Of a stretch of 24,279 bases of DNA, positions 7,845-14,552 are shown one piece after another. The translations under genes and the position numbers were made by a program. The notes beneath the pieces were generated by a model that searched no databases, had not been told where the DNA came from, and saw only the letters and a program-made list of their open reading frames with translations. Within the stretch, counting starts at the first letter, position 1; each line of letters begins with the position of its first letter. Origin of the DNA: JAWVZS01 sp964507825 (GTDB taxonomy: Archaea; Thermoproteota; Nitrososphaeria; Nitrososphaerales; Nitrosopumilaceae); contig CAZDQM010000006.1 of NCBI GenBank assembly GCA_964507825.1, positions 1 to 24,279 of the forward strand, read 5' to 3'.

Positions 7845-7851
7845 TCATATA
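7845..7851 (-). promoter_or_regulatory. TATA box before the urea symporter
   Basis: The minus strand reads TGGTATATGAGGCG, an archaeal TATA element centred 27 nt from ATG 7821. It sits just downstream of the palindrome at 7859-7876, so the symporter can be transcribed independently of ureABC. Confidence 0.5.
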
Positions 7852-7858
7852 CCAAAAA

Positions 7859-7876
7859 TTAGTCGATATCGACTAA
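7859..7876 (-). terminator. Perfect 18-bp palindrome with T-run after ureC
   Basis: TTAGTCGATATCGACTAA is a perfect palindrome beginning 3 bp after the ureC stop. On the minus strand it is followed by TTTTT. It may contribute to termination of the ureABC transcript, or act as an operator since the symporter TATA box follows within 10 bp. Confidence 0.4.
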
Positions 7877-7878
7877 AT

Positions 7879-9591
7879 CTAGTACAGGCTGTACAGCCGT
7901 CCAAGAGACAGGCGCGTCGCAGGCTCGGCGGTAGCCGGCCTGCCGTCCACCACGACCTCGTAGGTCTCCGGATTGATGCGTATCTCGGGCGTCAGGTCGT
8001 TGTGCATCATGTCCTTTTTGCCTATGCCGCGGCAGTTCTCTACTGGCACTAGCCTCTTTGAGATCTTGAGGAGGTCCGGAAGCCCGCGGGATATGGCTAG
8101 CTTTGAGGTGAACGTGACCGACGTCGAGTGTTTGGCCGAGCCGAGCGCCCCGAACATCGGGCGGTAGTACACGGGCTCGGTCGTCGGTATACTCGCGTTG
8201 GGATCGCCCATCAGCGAGTATGCCACAAACCCCCCCTTTATGATCATCTTGGGCTTTATGCCGAAGAACTGCGGCGTCCACACGACAATATCGGCAATCT
8301 TGCCGGGCTCAAGTGAGCCGACGTGGGCCGATATCCCGTGCGTTATGGCCGGGTTTATGGTGATCTTTGCAAGGTACCTCATCACGCGCACGTTGTCGTT
8401 GTCGCCGCGCTCGCCGGCAAGCCGCCCCGCACTGCGCTTCATCTTGTCGGCGGTCTGCCAGTTTCTAGTGGTAACCTCCCCCACCCTTCCCATCGCCTGA
8501 CTATCCGAGGACATCATGGATATGGCGCCCATGTCGTGCAAGACGTCTTCTGCCGCTATGGTCTCGCCGCGTATACGCGACTCGGCGAACGAGAGGTCTT
8601 CTGGGACGGATGGGTTAAGGTGGTGGCAGACCATCATCATGTCGAGGTGCTCCGCTAGCGTATTCACAGTGAACGGGCGCGTCGGATTGGTGGAGGATGG
8701 CAGTATATTTGGCTCCCCGGCCACCCTCATTATATCGGGCGCGTGTCCCCCTCCTGCTCCCTCTGTGTGATATGTGTGGATGGTCCGGCCCGCTATGGCC
8801 TGTATGGTGTCATCCACAAAGCCGCATTCGTTGAGTGTGTCGGTGTGTATTGCGACCTGCGTGTCCGTCTCGTCTGCCACGCGTAGGGCCGAGTCTATGG
8901 TGGCAGGAGTCGTCCCCCAATCCTCGTGCAACTTTAGTCCGCAGGCGCCTGCTCCCACCTGCTCGAGGAGCGACTCGGGCCTAGAGTCGTTGCCCTTGCA
9001 TAAGAACCCAAAGTTGAGGGGGTACTCCTCGACGGCTTCTATCATGCGGTGTATGTTCCACGAGCCCGGCGTGCAGGTCGTGGCCTTTGTGCCGTCGGCC
9101 GGCCCCGTGCCGCCGCCTATCATGGTGGTGGTGCCATTGCATATGGCGTCTATCGCCTGCTGCGGCGAGATGAAGTGGATGTGTGTATCTATGGTACCCG
9201 GCGTGCATATGGTGTGTTCGCCGGCGATCACCTCCGTGTTCGATGACACGGTCATCTCTATTCCGTCCATGATGTGTGGATTGCCGGCATTCCCGACACC
9301 CGCGATGAGTCCGTCTTTTATCCCGATGTCGGCCTTTATGATGCCAAGCACGGGATCCATGATGATCGCGTTTGTAATCAGCAGGTCAAGTGAGTCCTCC
9401 CGCAGGACACCGCTGGCCTGACCCATCCCGTCGCGCGCGCTCTTCCCGCCGCCAAAGACGATCTCGTCGCCGTGCACGAGCAGGTCGCGCTCAATCTCTA
9501 TTATCAGGTCCGTGTCGGCAAGCCGGACTCTGTCGCCGGCGGTGGGTCCGAACAGCTCGGCGTACCGGCGCCGCGGAATCTCAAGCGTCAT
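7879..9591 (-). CDS. ureC: Urease alpha (catalytic) subunit
   Basis: This 570-residue protein is the full family length and the nickel-containing amidohydrolase subunit that hydrolyses urea to ammonia and carbamate. All catalytic residues are visible, offset +3 from Klebsiella numbering. Nickel ligands are H137 and H139 (DTHIHF), the Lys to be carbamylated at 220 (GLKLHEDWG) with H222, H249 (IHTDTLNE), H275 (HTEGAGGGHAPD) and D363 (SSDSQAMGR). The mobile flap has C322 and H323 (MVCHHLNP). The N-terminal composite domain starts directly with the usual YAELFGPT(A/T)GDRVRLADTDL. The ATG overlaps the ureB stop by one base (TAATG), so the two are translationally coupled. It appears fully functional. 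Confidence 0.99.
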   Translation of the reverse strand: MTLEIPRRRYAELFGPTAGDRVRLADTDLIIEIERDLLVHGDEIVFGGGKSARDGMGQASGVLREDSLDLLITNAIIMDPVLGIIKADIGIKDGLIAGVGNAGNPHIMDGIEMTVSSNTEVIAGEHTICTPGTIDTHIHFISPQQAIDAICNGTTTMIGGGTGPADGTKATTCTPGSWNIHRMIEAVEEYPLNFGFLCKGNDSRPESLLEQVGAGACGLKLHEDWGTTPATIDSALRVADETDTQVAIHTDTLNECGFVDDTIQAIAGRTIHTYHTEGAGGGHAPDIMRVAGEPNILPSSTNPTRPFTVNTLAEHLDMMMVCHHLNPSVPEDLSFAESRIRGETIAAEDVLHDMGAISMMSSDSQAMGRVGEVTTRNWQTADKMKRSAGRLAGERGDNDNVRVMRYLAKITINPAITHGISAHVGSLEPGKIADIVVWTPQFFGIKPKMIIKGGFVAYSLMGDPNASIPTTEPVYYRPMFGALGSAKHSTSVTFTSKLAISRGLPDLLKISKRLVPVENCRGIGKKDMMHNDLTPEIRINPETYEVVVDGRPATAEPATRLSLGRLYSLY

Positions 9592-9962
9592 TACGACTTG
9601 TACCCCCTCTCAGCAGCAAGGCGCAGGGCCTCATCTCTCTTCTGGTCGAGCGGCCCGTTTACTAGCCCGCCAAAGCCGTACACCGTCCTGTCCCCGCCGT
9701 ATGCCACAAGGTCGACGGTGCGCGAGTCACCTGGTTCGAACCGGATGGACGTACCGGCGGGAATGTTCAAGTGGAACCCATACGCCTTTTGTCGGTCAAA
9801 GGACAGGGCCTTGTTTACCTCAAAAAAGTGGGCATGCGATCCGACCTGCACGGGGCGGTCACCCGTATTCGTGACCTGCACCGACGTGGTATCCCTGCCC
9901 TGATTGAGTGTGATGACGCCGTCGGCTATGATGTACTCGCCGGGACTCTCGCGTGCGGTCAT
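9591..9962 (-). CDS. ureB: Urease beta subunit
   Basis: This 123-residue separate beta subunit is the normal length. It carries the family core (PGEYIIADGVITLN, TNTGDRPVQVGSHAHFFEVN, GFHLNIPAGTSIRFEPGDSR) and the terminal VYGFGGLVNG. It forms the structural shell of the (UreABC)3 trimer and supports the UreC flap region. The separate A, B and C genes correspond to the bacterial-type subunit split. The start is ATG 9962. The stop overlaps the ureC start. It follows ureA after a 94-bp gap, which contains a TATA-like AGTATAACA at about 9994-10002, so a second promoter inside the operon is possible. Confidence 0.98.
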   Translation of the reverse strand: MTARESPGEYIIADGVITLNQGRDTTSVQVTNTGDRPVQVGSHAHFFEVNKALSFDRQKAYGFHLNIPAGTSIRFEPGDSRTVDLVAYGGDRTVYGFGGLVNGPLDQKRDEALRLAAERGYKS

Positions 9963-10056
9963 TGTCCTACCTTCGCCCCTGTATCTTTCAATGTTATACT
10001 AGTTGTCATCATTATCACCATCACCGGTATCTGACGCGCAAGCATACTGCACATCC
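9963..10056 (-). other. 94-bp ureA-ureB spacer
   Basis: This spacer is unusually long for ureA-ureB, which commonly lie a few bases apart. On the minus strand it contains AGTATAACATTG, a possible TATA box about 33 nt before ureB, and GAAGGTAGGAC, a weak ribosome-binding site just before the ATG. No ORF is evident. Confidence 0.4.
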
Positions 10057-10386
10057 TCACTTTGCTATCGGGTCGTGGACGGTTACGAGCTTTGTGCCGT
10101 CATCAAACGTGGCTTCAACCTGTATTGAGTGTATGAGATCCGGAACCTGCGGCAACACGTCGTCCTTACTGAGCACCGTCCTGCCCGAGCTCATCAGCTC
10201 GGGTACAGTCCTACCGTCGCGCGCGCCTTCTAGAATATGGTCCGTGATTATGGCGACTGCCTCCGGATGGTTGAGCTTTAATCCGCGCTCCTTGCGGCGT
10301 ATCGCAAGCTGGGCCGCAAGGAACACGTGCAGCTTGTCAATCTCCCGCGGCATGAGCATCAATACCTGAACCTGCGTGCGTGACAT
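10057..10386 (-). CDS. ureA: Urease gamma subunit
   Basis: This small urease subunit has the full family pattern: MPREIDKLHVFLAAQLAIRR, KLNHPEAVAIITDHILEGAR, DGRTVPELMSSGRTVL, and the terminal HSIQVEATFDDGTKLVTVHD. From ATG 10386 it has 109 residues. ATG 10359 gives exactly 100 residues, the usual length, and lies about 35 nt downstream of the AT-rich TATA-like TTAATTATTAAAT at 10387-10399, so the shorter start is likely. It is the first gene of the minus-strand structural operon ureA-ureB-ureC. Upstream lies the decayed mobile-element region. Confidence 0.98.
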   Translation of the reverse strand: MSRTQVQVLMLMPREIDKLHVFLAAQLAIRRKERGLKLNHPEAVAIITDHILEGARDGRTVPELMSSGRTVLSKDDVLPQVPDLIHSIQVEATFDDGTKLVTVHDPIAK

Positions 10387-10489
10387 ATTTAATAATTAAC
10401 GAAGATGGAATTTGCTGCATAACTCGGCACAGCCCGTTACAAAAGCCATGATTTGATCATGTGATATGATATTCCTACACTGTACACAC

Positions 10490-10575
10490 CTAGGTCAATT
10501 CAGGATTCATATCTGAATGTGTTATTCGTTTTGAAATTTCATGTACCATGCCTTAGTCGACCTGACCTTGTACTC
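10490..10575 (-). repeat. Dispersed repeat, copy 1 (inverted relative to copy 2)
   Basis: This 86-bp stretch matches 23426-23512 in opposite orientation. It includes a perfect 27-bp core at 10515-10541, and I count roughly 78% identity overall with one single-base gap. Differences cluster at codon third positions outside the core, suggesting that both copies derive from coding sequence ending in EISKRITHS.MN. Confidence 0.85.
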
Positions 10576-10796
10576 TACACTTTTGCCGCCTGTTATATTG
10601 TGCCGCCCTGTATCATGTGTTCCCACTTGCGCGAGTGCACGTATTCACATCCTCGTAATTGCAGACATGATTATCTGTATACTGTTCTAGTCAATCCTGC
10701 CATTCTAGTATCTGCTATTCTCCATATTTCTTTCATGTCGATTATATCTACGCGCGCCTCTTGATTGTCCTCGAACTGATCCCGTACCACCTCACC
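10490..10796 (-). pseudogene. Decayed coding region, C-terminal part of an unknown protein
   Basis: The minus strand shows protein-like stretches broken by frameshifts: DQFEDNQEARVDIIDMKEIW with RIADTRMAGLTRTVYR, then, in the same frame after a stop, TDNHVCNYEDVNTCTR, then in other frames TGGKSVEYKVRST and HEISKRITHSDMN. The last part is homologous to the end of an open frame at 23426-23512. It could be the degraded C-terminal end of the adjacent IS5-like transposase or of a separate gene. I do not recognise the protein. Confidence 0.45.
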
Positions 10797-11235
10797 TCAC
10801 GCGTCCCCAGACCCCCTGCCACGGGCATTACACCTTGGAATTAGGATATGATGTCCATGCTCTTGCATGTTGGCTCGTGAAGTGTATGCTCCGTCTGCCA
10901 GCACGTGCACCTTGAGAGATTCGCGCCTGACCTTACACTTTTGTTGTATCTGCTCTCTACGATTACACTGCTTGAGGCCCGATGAGTCTGTCAGCGATAC
11001 CGTGGGATTCGAGACGCGGGCATTGTAGTCGATATCAACATCAAGGTGGTTTATTTTTCTGTGCAGTATGGAATAGTGCGGCGTGTTGTATTCCTCTAGC
11101 ACCCGCGTAAGGAATCCTGACAGCTGCATGTACTATATTCTCAGCATGGTCCACAGTGCGGCCGCGGTCGTGATCAGTCCATCGACATGAACGGGACCAC
11201 CAGTTCCTTGGAACAATTGATCCTTTGTATTGCAC
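10797..11235 (-). pseudogene. IS5-like transposase remnant
   Basis: The minus strand reads like the N-terminal and central part of an archaeal IS5-type DDE transposase: GTGGPVHVDGLITTAAALW, then LRI, an in-frame TAG at 11133-11135, and YMQLSGFLTRVLEEY, where working copies have YRQLEGFL. Next come PHYSILHRKINHLDV and LTDSSGLKQCNRREQ, which holds the first catalytic Asp region, and KVRRESLKVHVLADGAYTSR. Working enzymes have some 50-70 residues between the KLHV-type strand and the DGAYDSR-type motif. Here they are joined directly, so an internal deletion is evident. Nonsense mutation, deletion and a missing C-terminal Glu region show that it is dead. It lies between the two divergent urease operons. 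Confidence 0.75.
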
Positions 11236-11293
11236 CGGACGGTTTTTGAGCTGTTATGCAACAAACTCGGAAGATGATTTGGAAAGGCGCAAG

Positions 11294-11306
11294 AAAAGTA
11301 TAATTT
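11294..11306 (+). promoter_or_regulatory. TATA box of the ureEFGD operon
   Basis: AAAAGTATAATTT is a strong archaeal TATA element centred 27 nt before the ureE ATG at 11328, which predicts a leaderless ureEFGD transcript. Confidence 0.6.
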
Positions 11307-11327
11307 GATACTCCGGCCAATCATGGC

Positions 11328-11870
11328 ATGTTGGACGTCTACACCAAGATAGCGGGCAACAGACTCAGCGGCGACGAAATACGCGCGGGGGGAGACGGGG
11401 CGTCGTTTGACACCGTGGTGATGCCAAGGGACCACATGGCAAAGAGCAGGCAGCTTGTAAGGACCAAGTCTGGGGTCGAGGTGGGGATAAACTTGAGCCG
11501 GGGCGGGACCATGCGCCACGGGGACATACTGCAAAGCGAGAACCCGAAGATGCCCCCGTTAATTATCCAGCAGTATCCCGAAAAGGTCATAGTGGCAAGG
11601 TCTGCGGCCCGAAATCCGGGGGACAACCATGGCATACCGTCTGACGATGATTGTTTTGAGTTGTACCTGATCATGGGCCATGTAATAGGGAACAGGCACC
11701 GCCCAATCTCGATCAACGAAGGGGAAAAGACCGTGTCGTTCCCCATACAGGACGATTCCGAGCTAGAGACGTTTGAGAGGCTACTCAGCCAGGCGGGGGA
11801 CGGCGTCGAACTAAGTATTGCAAGGGAGATCTTTGTACCGCATGCGGGGGCTGACGTGCATGGACACTAG
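11328..11870 (+). CDS. ureE: Urease nickel metallochaperone UreE
   Basis: This 180-residue protein delivers nickel to the UreG/UreF/UreD complex. The N-terminal peptide-binding domain includes TKSGVEVGINLSRGG and the D-I-L segment (HGDILQSE). The C-terminal metal-binding domain has the diagnostic MGHVIGNRHRPISI, with the family metal ligand at H118. The C-terminal tail holds HAGADVHGH, a short His-containing extension rather than the long poly-His tail of Klebsiella UreE. The first gene of the accessory operon, it is probably read from a leaderless mRNA. Its last 11 bases overlap the start of ureF. Confidence 0.96.
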   Translation: MLDVYTKIAGNRLSGDEIRAGGDGASFDTVVMPRDHMAKSRQLVRTKSGVEVGINLSRGGTMRHGDILQSENPKMPPLIIQQYPEKVIVARSAARNPGDNHGIPSDDDCFELYLIMGHVIGNRHRPISINEGEKTVSFPIQDDSELETFERLLSQAGDGVELSIAREIFVPHAGADVHGH

Positions 11871-12597
11871 TGACGCGGGAGATGGTGCTGCGGGGGACCG
11901 CCCCGGCGCCTGCGCAACAGATGATCTTGATGCCCTGCAGATATCCGACTCGATGTTTCCCACCGGAATGTTCGCATCATCAGGAGGGCTGGAGCTGATG
12001 TTTGTCAGGGGGATGGTAACCGGCGTGCGGGAGCTCTCTATACTGTGTAGGGACATGATCACCCACCAAATCGGCGTTGCAGACTGTGTGGCCCTTGCAA
12101 ACGCGTACGACGCGGCGTCCCGCGAAGACACGGATGCCATCGAGGAGGTAGATGCATTATACTGCTCTGCAAAGACGATTCGGGAGGCAAGGGACGCGTA
12201 CGTGCGCTCTGGAGTACAATTGTGCAGATGCGTCGCAGAGTTTTGCGATGATGGAATACTGGCAAGATACCGTTCCTGCATAAGGGACAAGAGGGCCAGC
12301 GGAATCTATCCGGTCGCGCTCGGCGTGTGCTGTAGCGCGCTTCGAATCGAAAAGCGAAGGGCGGCGCACATACTGCTGTACGGGTTTACCGCAAACATGG
12401 CGGGAGCCGCGTTGCGGCTTGGAATGATACAGCACTTTGAGGCGCAAAAGATGATCCATGAACTAAAGCCAGTCATGAGGGAGGCCGCTGAATCCTGCAT
12501 TACAAGGGACATCTCAGAGATGTGGCAGTTCTGCCCACACGTCGAGGTGTTACAGATGGCGCATGCAAGGGCAGATGCAAACATGTTCATTACATGA
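11860..12597 (+). CDS. ureF: Urease accessory protein UreF
   Basis: This 245-residue all-helical accessory protein bridges UreD and UreG in the urease activation complex. Family features include LQISDSMFPTGMFASSGGLE near residue 25 (compare LQLSDS.LPIG.F.HS.GLE), the central helices around ADCVALANAYDAASREDTDA, and YPVALGVCCSALRI. The later IQHFEAQKMIHELKPVMREA segment takes the place of the usual C-terminal GQ..GQ.IL region. ATG 11860 overlaps the end of ureE. A TTG at 11818 would add 14 residues but lacks support. The final residues are somewhat divergent from bacterial UreF. It occupies the conserved E-F-G-D gene order. Confidence 0.95.
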   Translation: MDTSDAGDGAAGDRPGACATDDLDALQISDSMFPTGMFASSGGLELMFVRGMVTGVRELSILCRDMITHQIGVADCVALANAYDAASREDTDAIEEVDALYCSAKTIREARDAYVRSGVQLCRCVAEFCDDGILARYRSCIRDKRASGIYPVALGVCCSALRIEKRRAAHILLYGFTANMAGAALRLGMIQHFEAQKMIHELKPVMREAAESCITRDISEMWQFCPHVEVLQMAHARADANMFIT

Positions 12598-12613
12598 CAG
12601 GTAGTAGACAGAC

Positions 12614-13303
12614 ATGGATGACGATATGGCAATGAATAAGAGGATACCTAGGATCGGAATAGGCGGGCCCGTAGGCTCCGGAAAGAGCATGTTGATTGAG
12701 CGCGTGGTGCCCGTGCTAGCGGGCCGCGGATACAGCGTGAGCATAATATCAAACGATGTAATATCAAAGGAGGACGCGGACCGCATGAGAACCAACCTGG
12801 CCACGGAGCGCGGCCTGCTGCCTGAGAACTTGGTCGTGGGACTGGCGACCGGCGGGTGCCCGCATACGGCCGTGAGGGAGGATCCGTCAATGAACATATC
12901 GGTAATAGAGGACATGGAGGAGGAGCACCCGGAATTGGACCTCATAATAATAGAGAGCGGCGGTGACAACATAACCACCACGTTTAGTCCACTGCTTGCA
13001 GACTATTTCATCTATATTATAGATGTGGCCGGCGGCGACAAGTATCCGAGGAAGGGTGGGCTTGGAATAACAAGCTGCGATCTGCTTGTGATAAACAAGA
13101 CCGACTTGGCTCACATGGTGGGCGCTGACCTAGAGGTGATGAGATCAGACGCCCTGAAGATCAGGGGCCCCGAAAAACCGTTTGTCTTTGTAAACTGCAT
13201 GACAGACAGCGGCATACCGGAGGTGGCGGACCTCATAGTGAGAAACCTGCTATTTGGCGCCCCGCCAAAGGCCGGATCCAAAAGGGCGGGTGAATTGCAA
13301 TGA
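12614..13303 (+). CDS. ureG: Urease accessory GTPase UreG
   Basis: This 229-residue SIMIBI-class GTPase powers nickel insertion. The P-loop GPVGSGKS is at 18-25, the nickel-binding Cys-Pro-His is at 82-84 within ATGGCPHTAVRED, and ESGGDNITTTFSPLLADYF precedes the IDVAGGDKYPRKGG segment. NKTD at 161-164 gives guanine specificity. Most bacterial UreG proteins have VETGGCPH, whereas here it is LATGGCPH, so the Glu two positions before the first Gly is Ala. An internal ATG at 12626 or 12632 is an alternative start. The stop overlaps the ureD ATG by 4 bp (ATGA). Confidence 0.98.
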   Translation: MDDDMAMNKRIPRIGIGGPVGSGKSMLIERVVPVLAGRGYSVSIISNDVISKEDADRMRTNLATERGLLPENLVVGLATGGCPHTAVREDPSMNISVIEDMEEEHPELDLIIIESGGDNITTTFSPLLADYFIYIIDVAGGDKYPRKGGLGITSCDLLVINKTDLAHMVGADLEVMRSDALKIRGPEKPFVFVNCMTDSGIPEVADLIVRNLLFGAPPKAGSKRAGELQ

Positions 13304-14298
13304 CTGATGCCTCAGTCGAGGCCGGGGGAGTGGATGCAACGGCGGCGGCGAAAGGAGGCATCTCGTCTCGGGATGACGCATACATCATACCGCCCCACAG
13401 GACGGGTATGGAGGGGCGCCTGCACCTGTCGCTACGCCGCGATGGTGTCAGGACGATCCTGGGATCCCAGCGTGCAGAGCCTCCTCTCTCTGTGCAGAGG
13501 GCGCTCTACTGCGAGGAGCTCCTGCCGGACATGGCATATGTATACATCACATCCACGTCAGGCGGCATGCTACAGGGCGACAGGCATATCATGAGGTTTG
13601 ATCTGGGTGCCGGCGCAAGGGCCCACATTACAACGCAGGGCGCCACTAGGATATACGGGGATGATGAGGAGTCATCAGGTACAAAAAAACCGGAGGCCCA
13701 GTCGTCCCTTTGCATATCTCTGGGTGAGAACTCGTACCTAGAGTATATCCCTGATCAGATAATCCCGTACGCGGGCTCTGGTTTTCAGCAGGATGCAGAC
13801 ATGTCGATACATGATACTGCGACCCTTGCGTATGTAGAGACCGTGACGCCTGGGCGCGTCGGGATGGGCGAGTCGTTTGCCTACAAGTCATGCAACCTCA
13901 AGATGCGCGTCACGGACCAGGATGGCAGGTTTAGATTTGTCGACGCGGCACGGATGGAACCGCGCGTTGCGCAGCAGTCGTTACGGCCGCAATCCAAAAA
14001 CAAGCCAGAGCCGGACATCAAATCATTTGGAATAATGACTGAATATGATGTCGTATCCTCGCTGTATGTAATTACGGAGAAAAAGCACATAGACGGGTTA
14101 CAAAGGGACCTAGATGACATCATACTGCGGCACGACAAAATTGCAGGCGGCGCCACCACAATGCGCGGCAATACCGGGGTGATGGCAAGGTTGCTAGGCC
14201 ACGACACCGAGTCCGTAAAATCCGCCATAACCGAGGCCGTGGCCCATACAAGAAAGACCATCCTAAACGCGCCCTTTACCGACATCAGGAAGAGCTGA
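13300..14298 (+). CDS. ureD: Urease accessory protein UreD (UreH)
   Basis: This 332-residue protein is the scaffold that docks the UreF-UreG complex on apo-urease and carries a nickel tunnel. It shows EGRLHLSLRRDG, the core AYVYITSTSGGMLQGDRHIM (family: TSGGLVGGDRL), ARAHITTQGATRIYG, the beta-helix segment YLEYIPDQIIPYAGSGFQQD and the VTPGRVGMGESFAYKSC turn (family: PGR...GE.F). The first 25 residues, Ala/Gly-rich, are an extension not typical of the family, so the true start could be later. It ends the ureEFGD operon with 4-bp coupling to ureG. No membrane segment is seen. Confidence 0.95.
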   Translation: MTDASVEAGGVDATAAAKGGISSRDDAYIIPPHRTGMEGRLHLSLRRDGVRTILGSQRAEPPLSVQRALYCEELLPDMAYVYITSTSGGMLQGDRHIMRFDLGAGARAHITTQGATRIYGDDEESSGTKKPEAQSSLCISLGENSYLEYIPDQIIPYAGSGFQQDADMSIHDTATLAYVETVTPGRVGMGESFAYKSCNLKMRVTDQDGRFRFVDAARMEPRVAQQSLRPQSKNKPEPDIKSFGIMTEYDVVSSLYVITEKKHIDGLQRDLDDIILRHDKIAGGATTMRGNTGVMARLLGHDTESVKSAITEAVAHTRKTILNAPFTDIRKS

Positions 14299-14552
14299 CT
14301 GCTACAGAAAGGCACCCATGTCGCGCCGACGCGGCAACCCTTACTTCCTACGGTTTAGATACGGATGACTTTTCAACTGCGACCCAAGATCAGAGTAACC
14401 GCTTGAGCTGGCCACTGTTGTTATTCACAAGATGGCACTCGTGCCGGGACTATTGAGAATGTGCAACGTGGACTAGTCCGCGGGGGCGCCGGCCGCATCA
14501 ATGCAAAAAATCAACGGGCCAAGATATTACGTGAACGTACAGAGTCATTAGA
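14299..14552. other. Convergent intergenic region, no gene seen
   Basis: This is the 254 bp between the ends of ureD (plus) and the symporter-USP gene (minus). I see no ORF with coding character, RNA gene or strong hairpin. It should contain the terminators of both converging units. Confidence 0.5.

Noticed and set aside
8774..9421. 215-codon plus-strand frame across ureC
   Set aside because: It is antisense to ureC, whose catalytic residues are all in place.
11339..11746. 135-codon minus-strand frame across ureE
   Set aside because: It is antisense to a well-supported ureE and has no recognisable domain.
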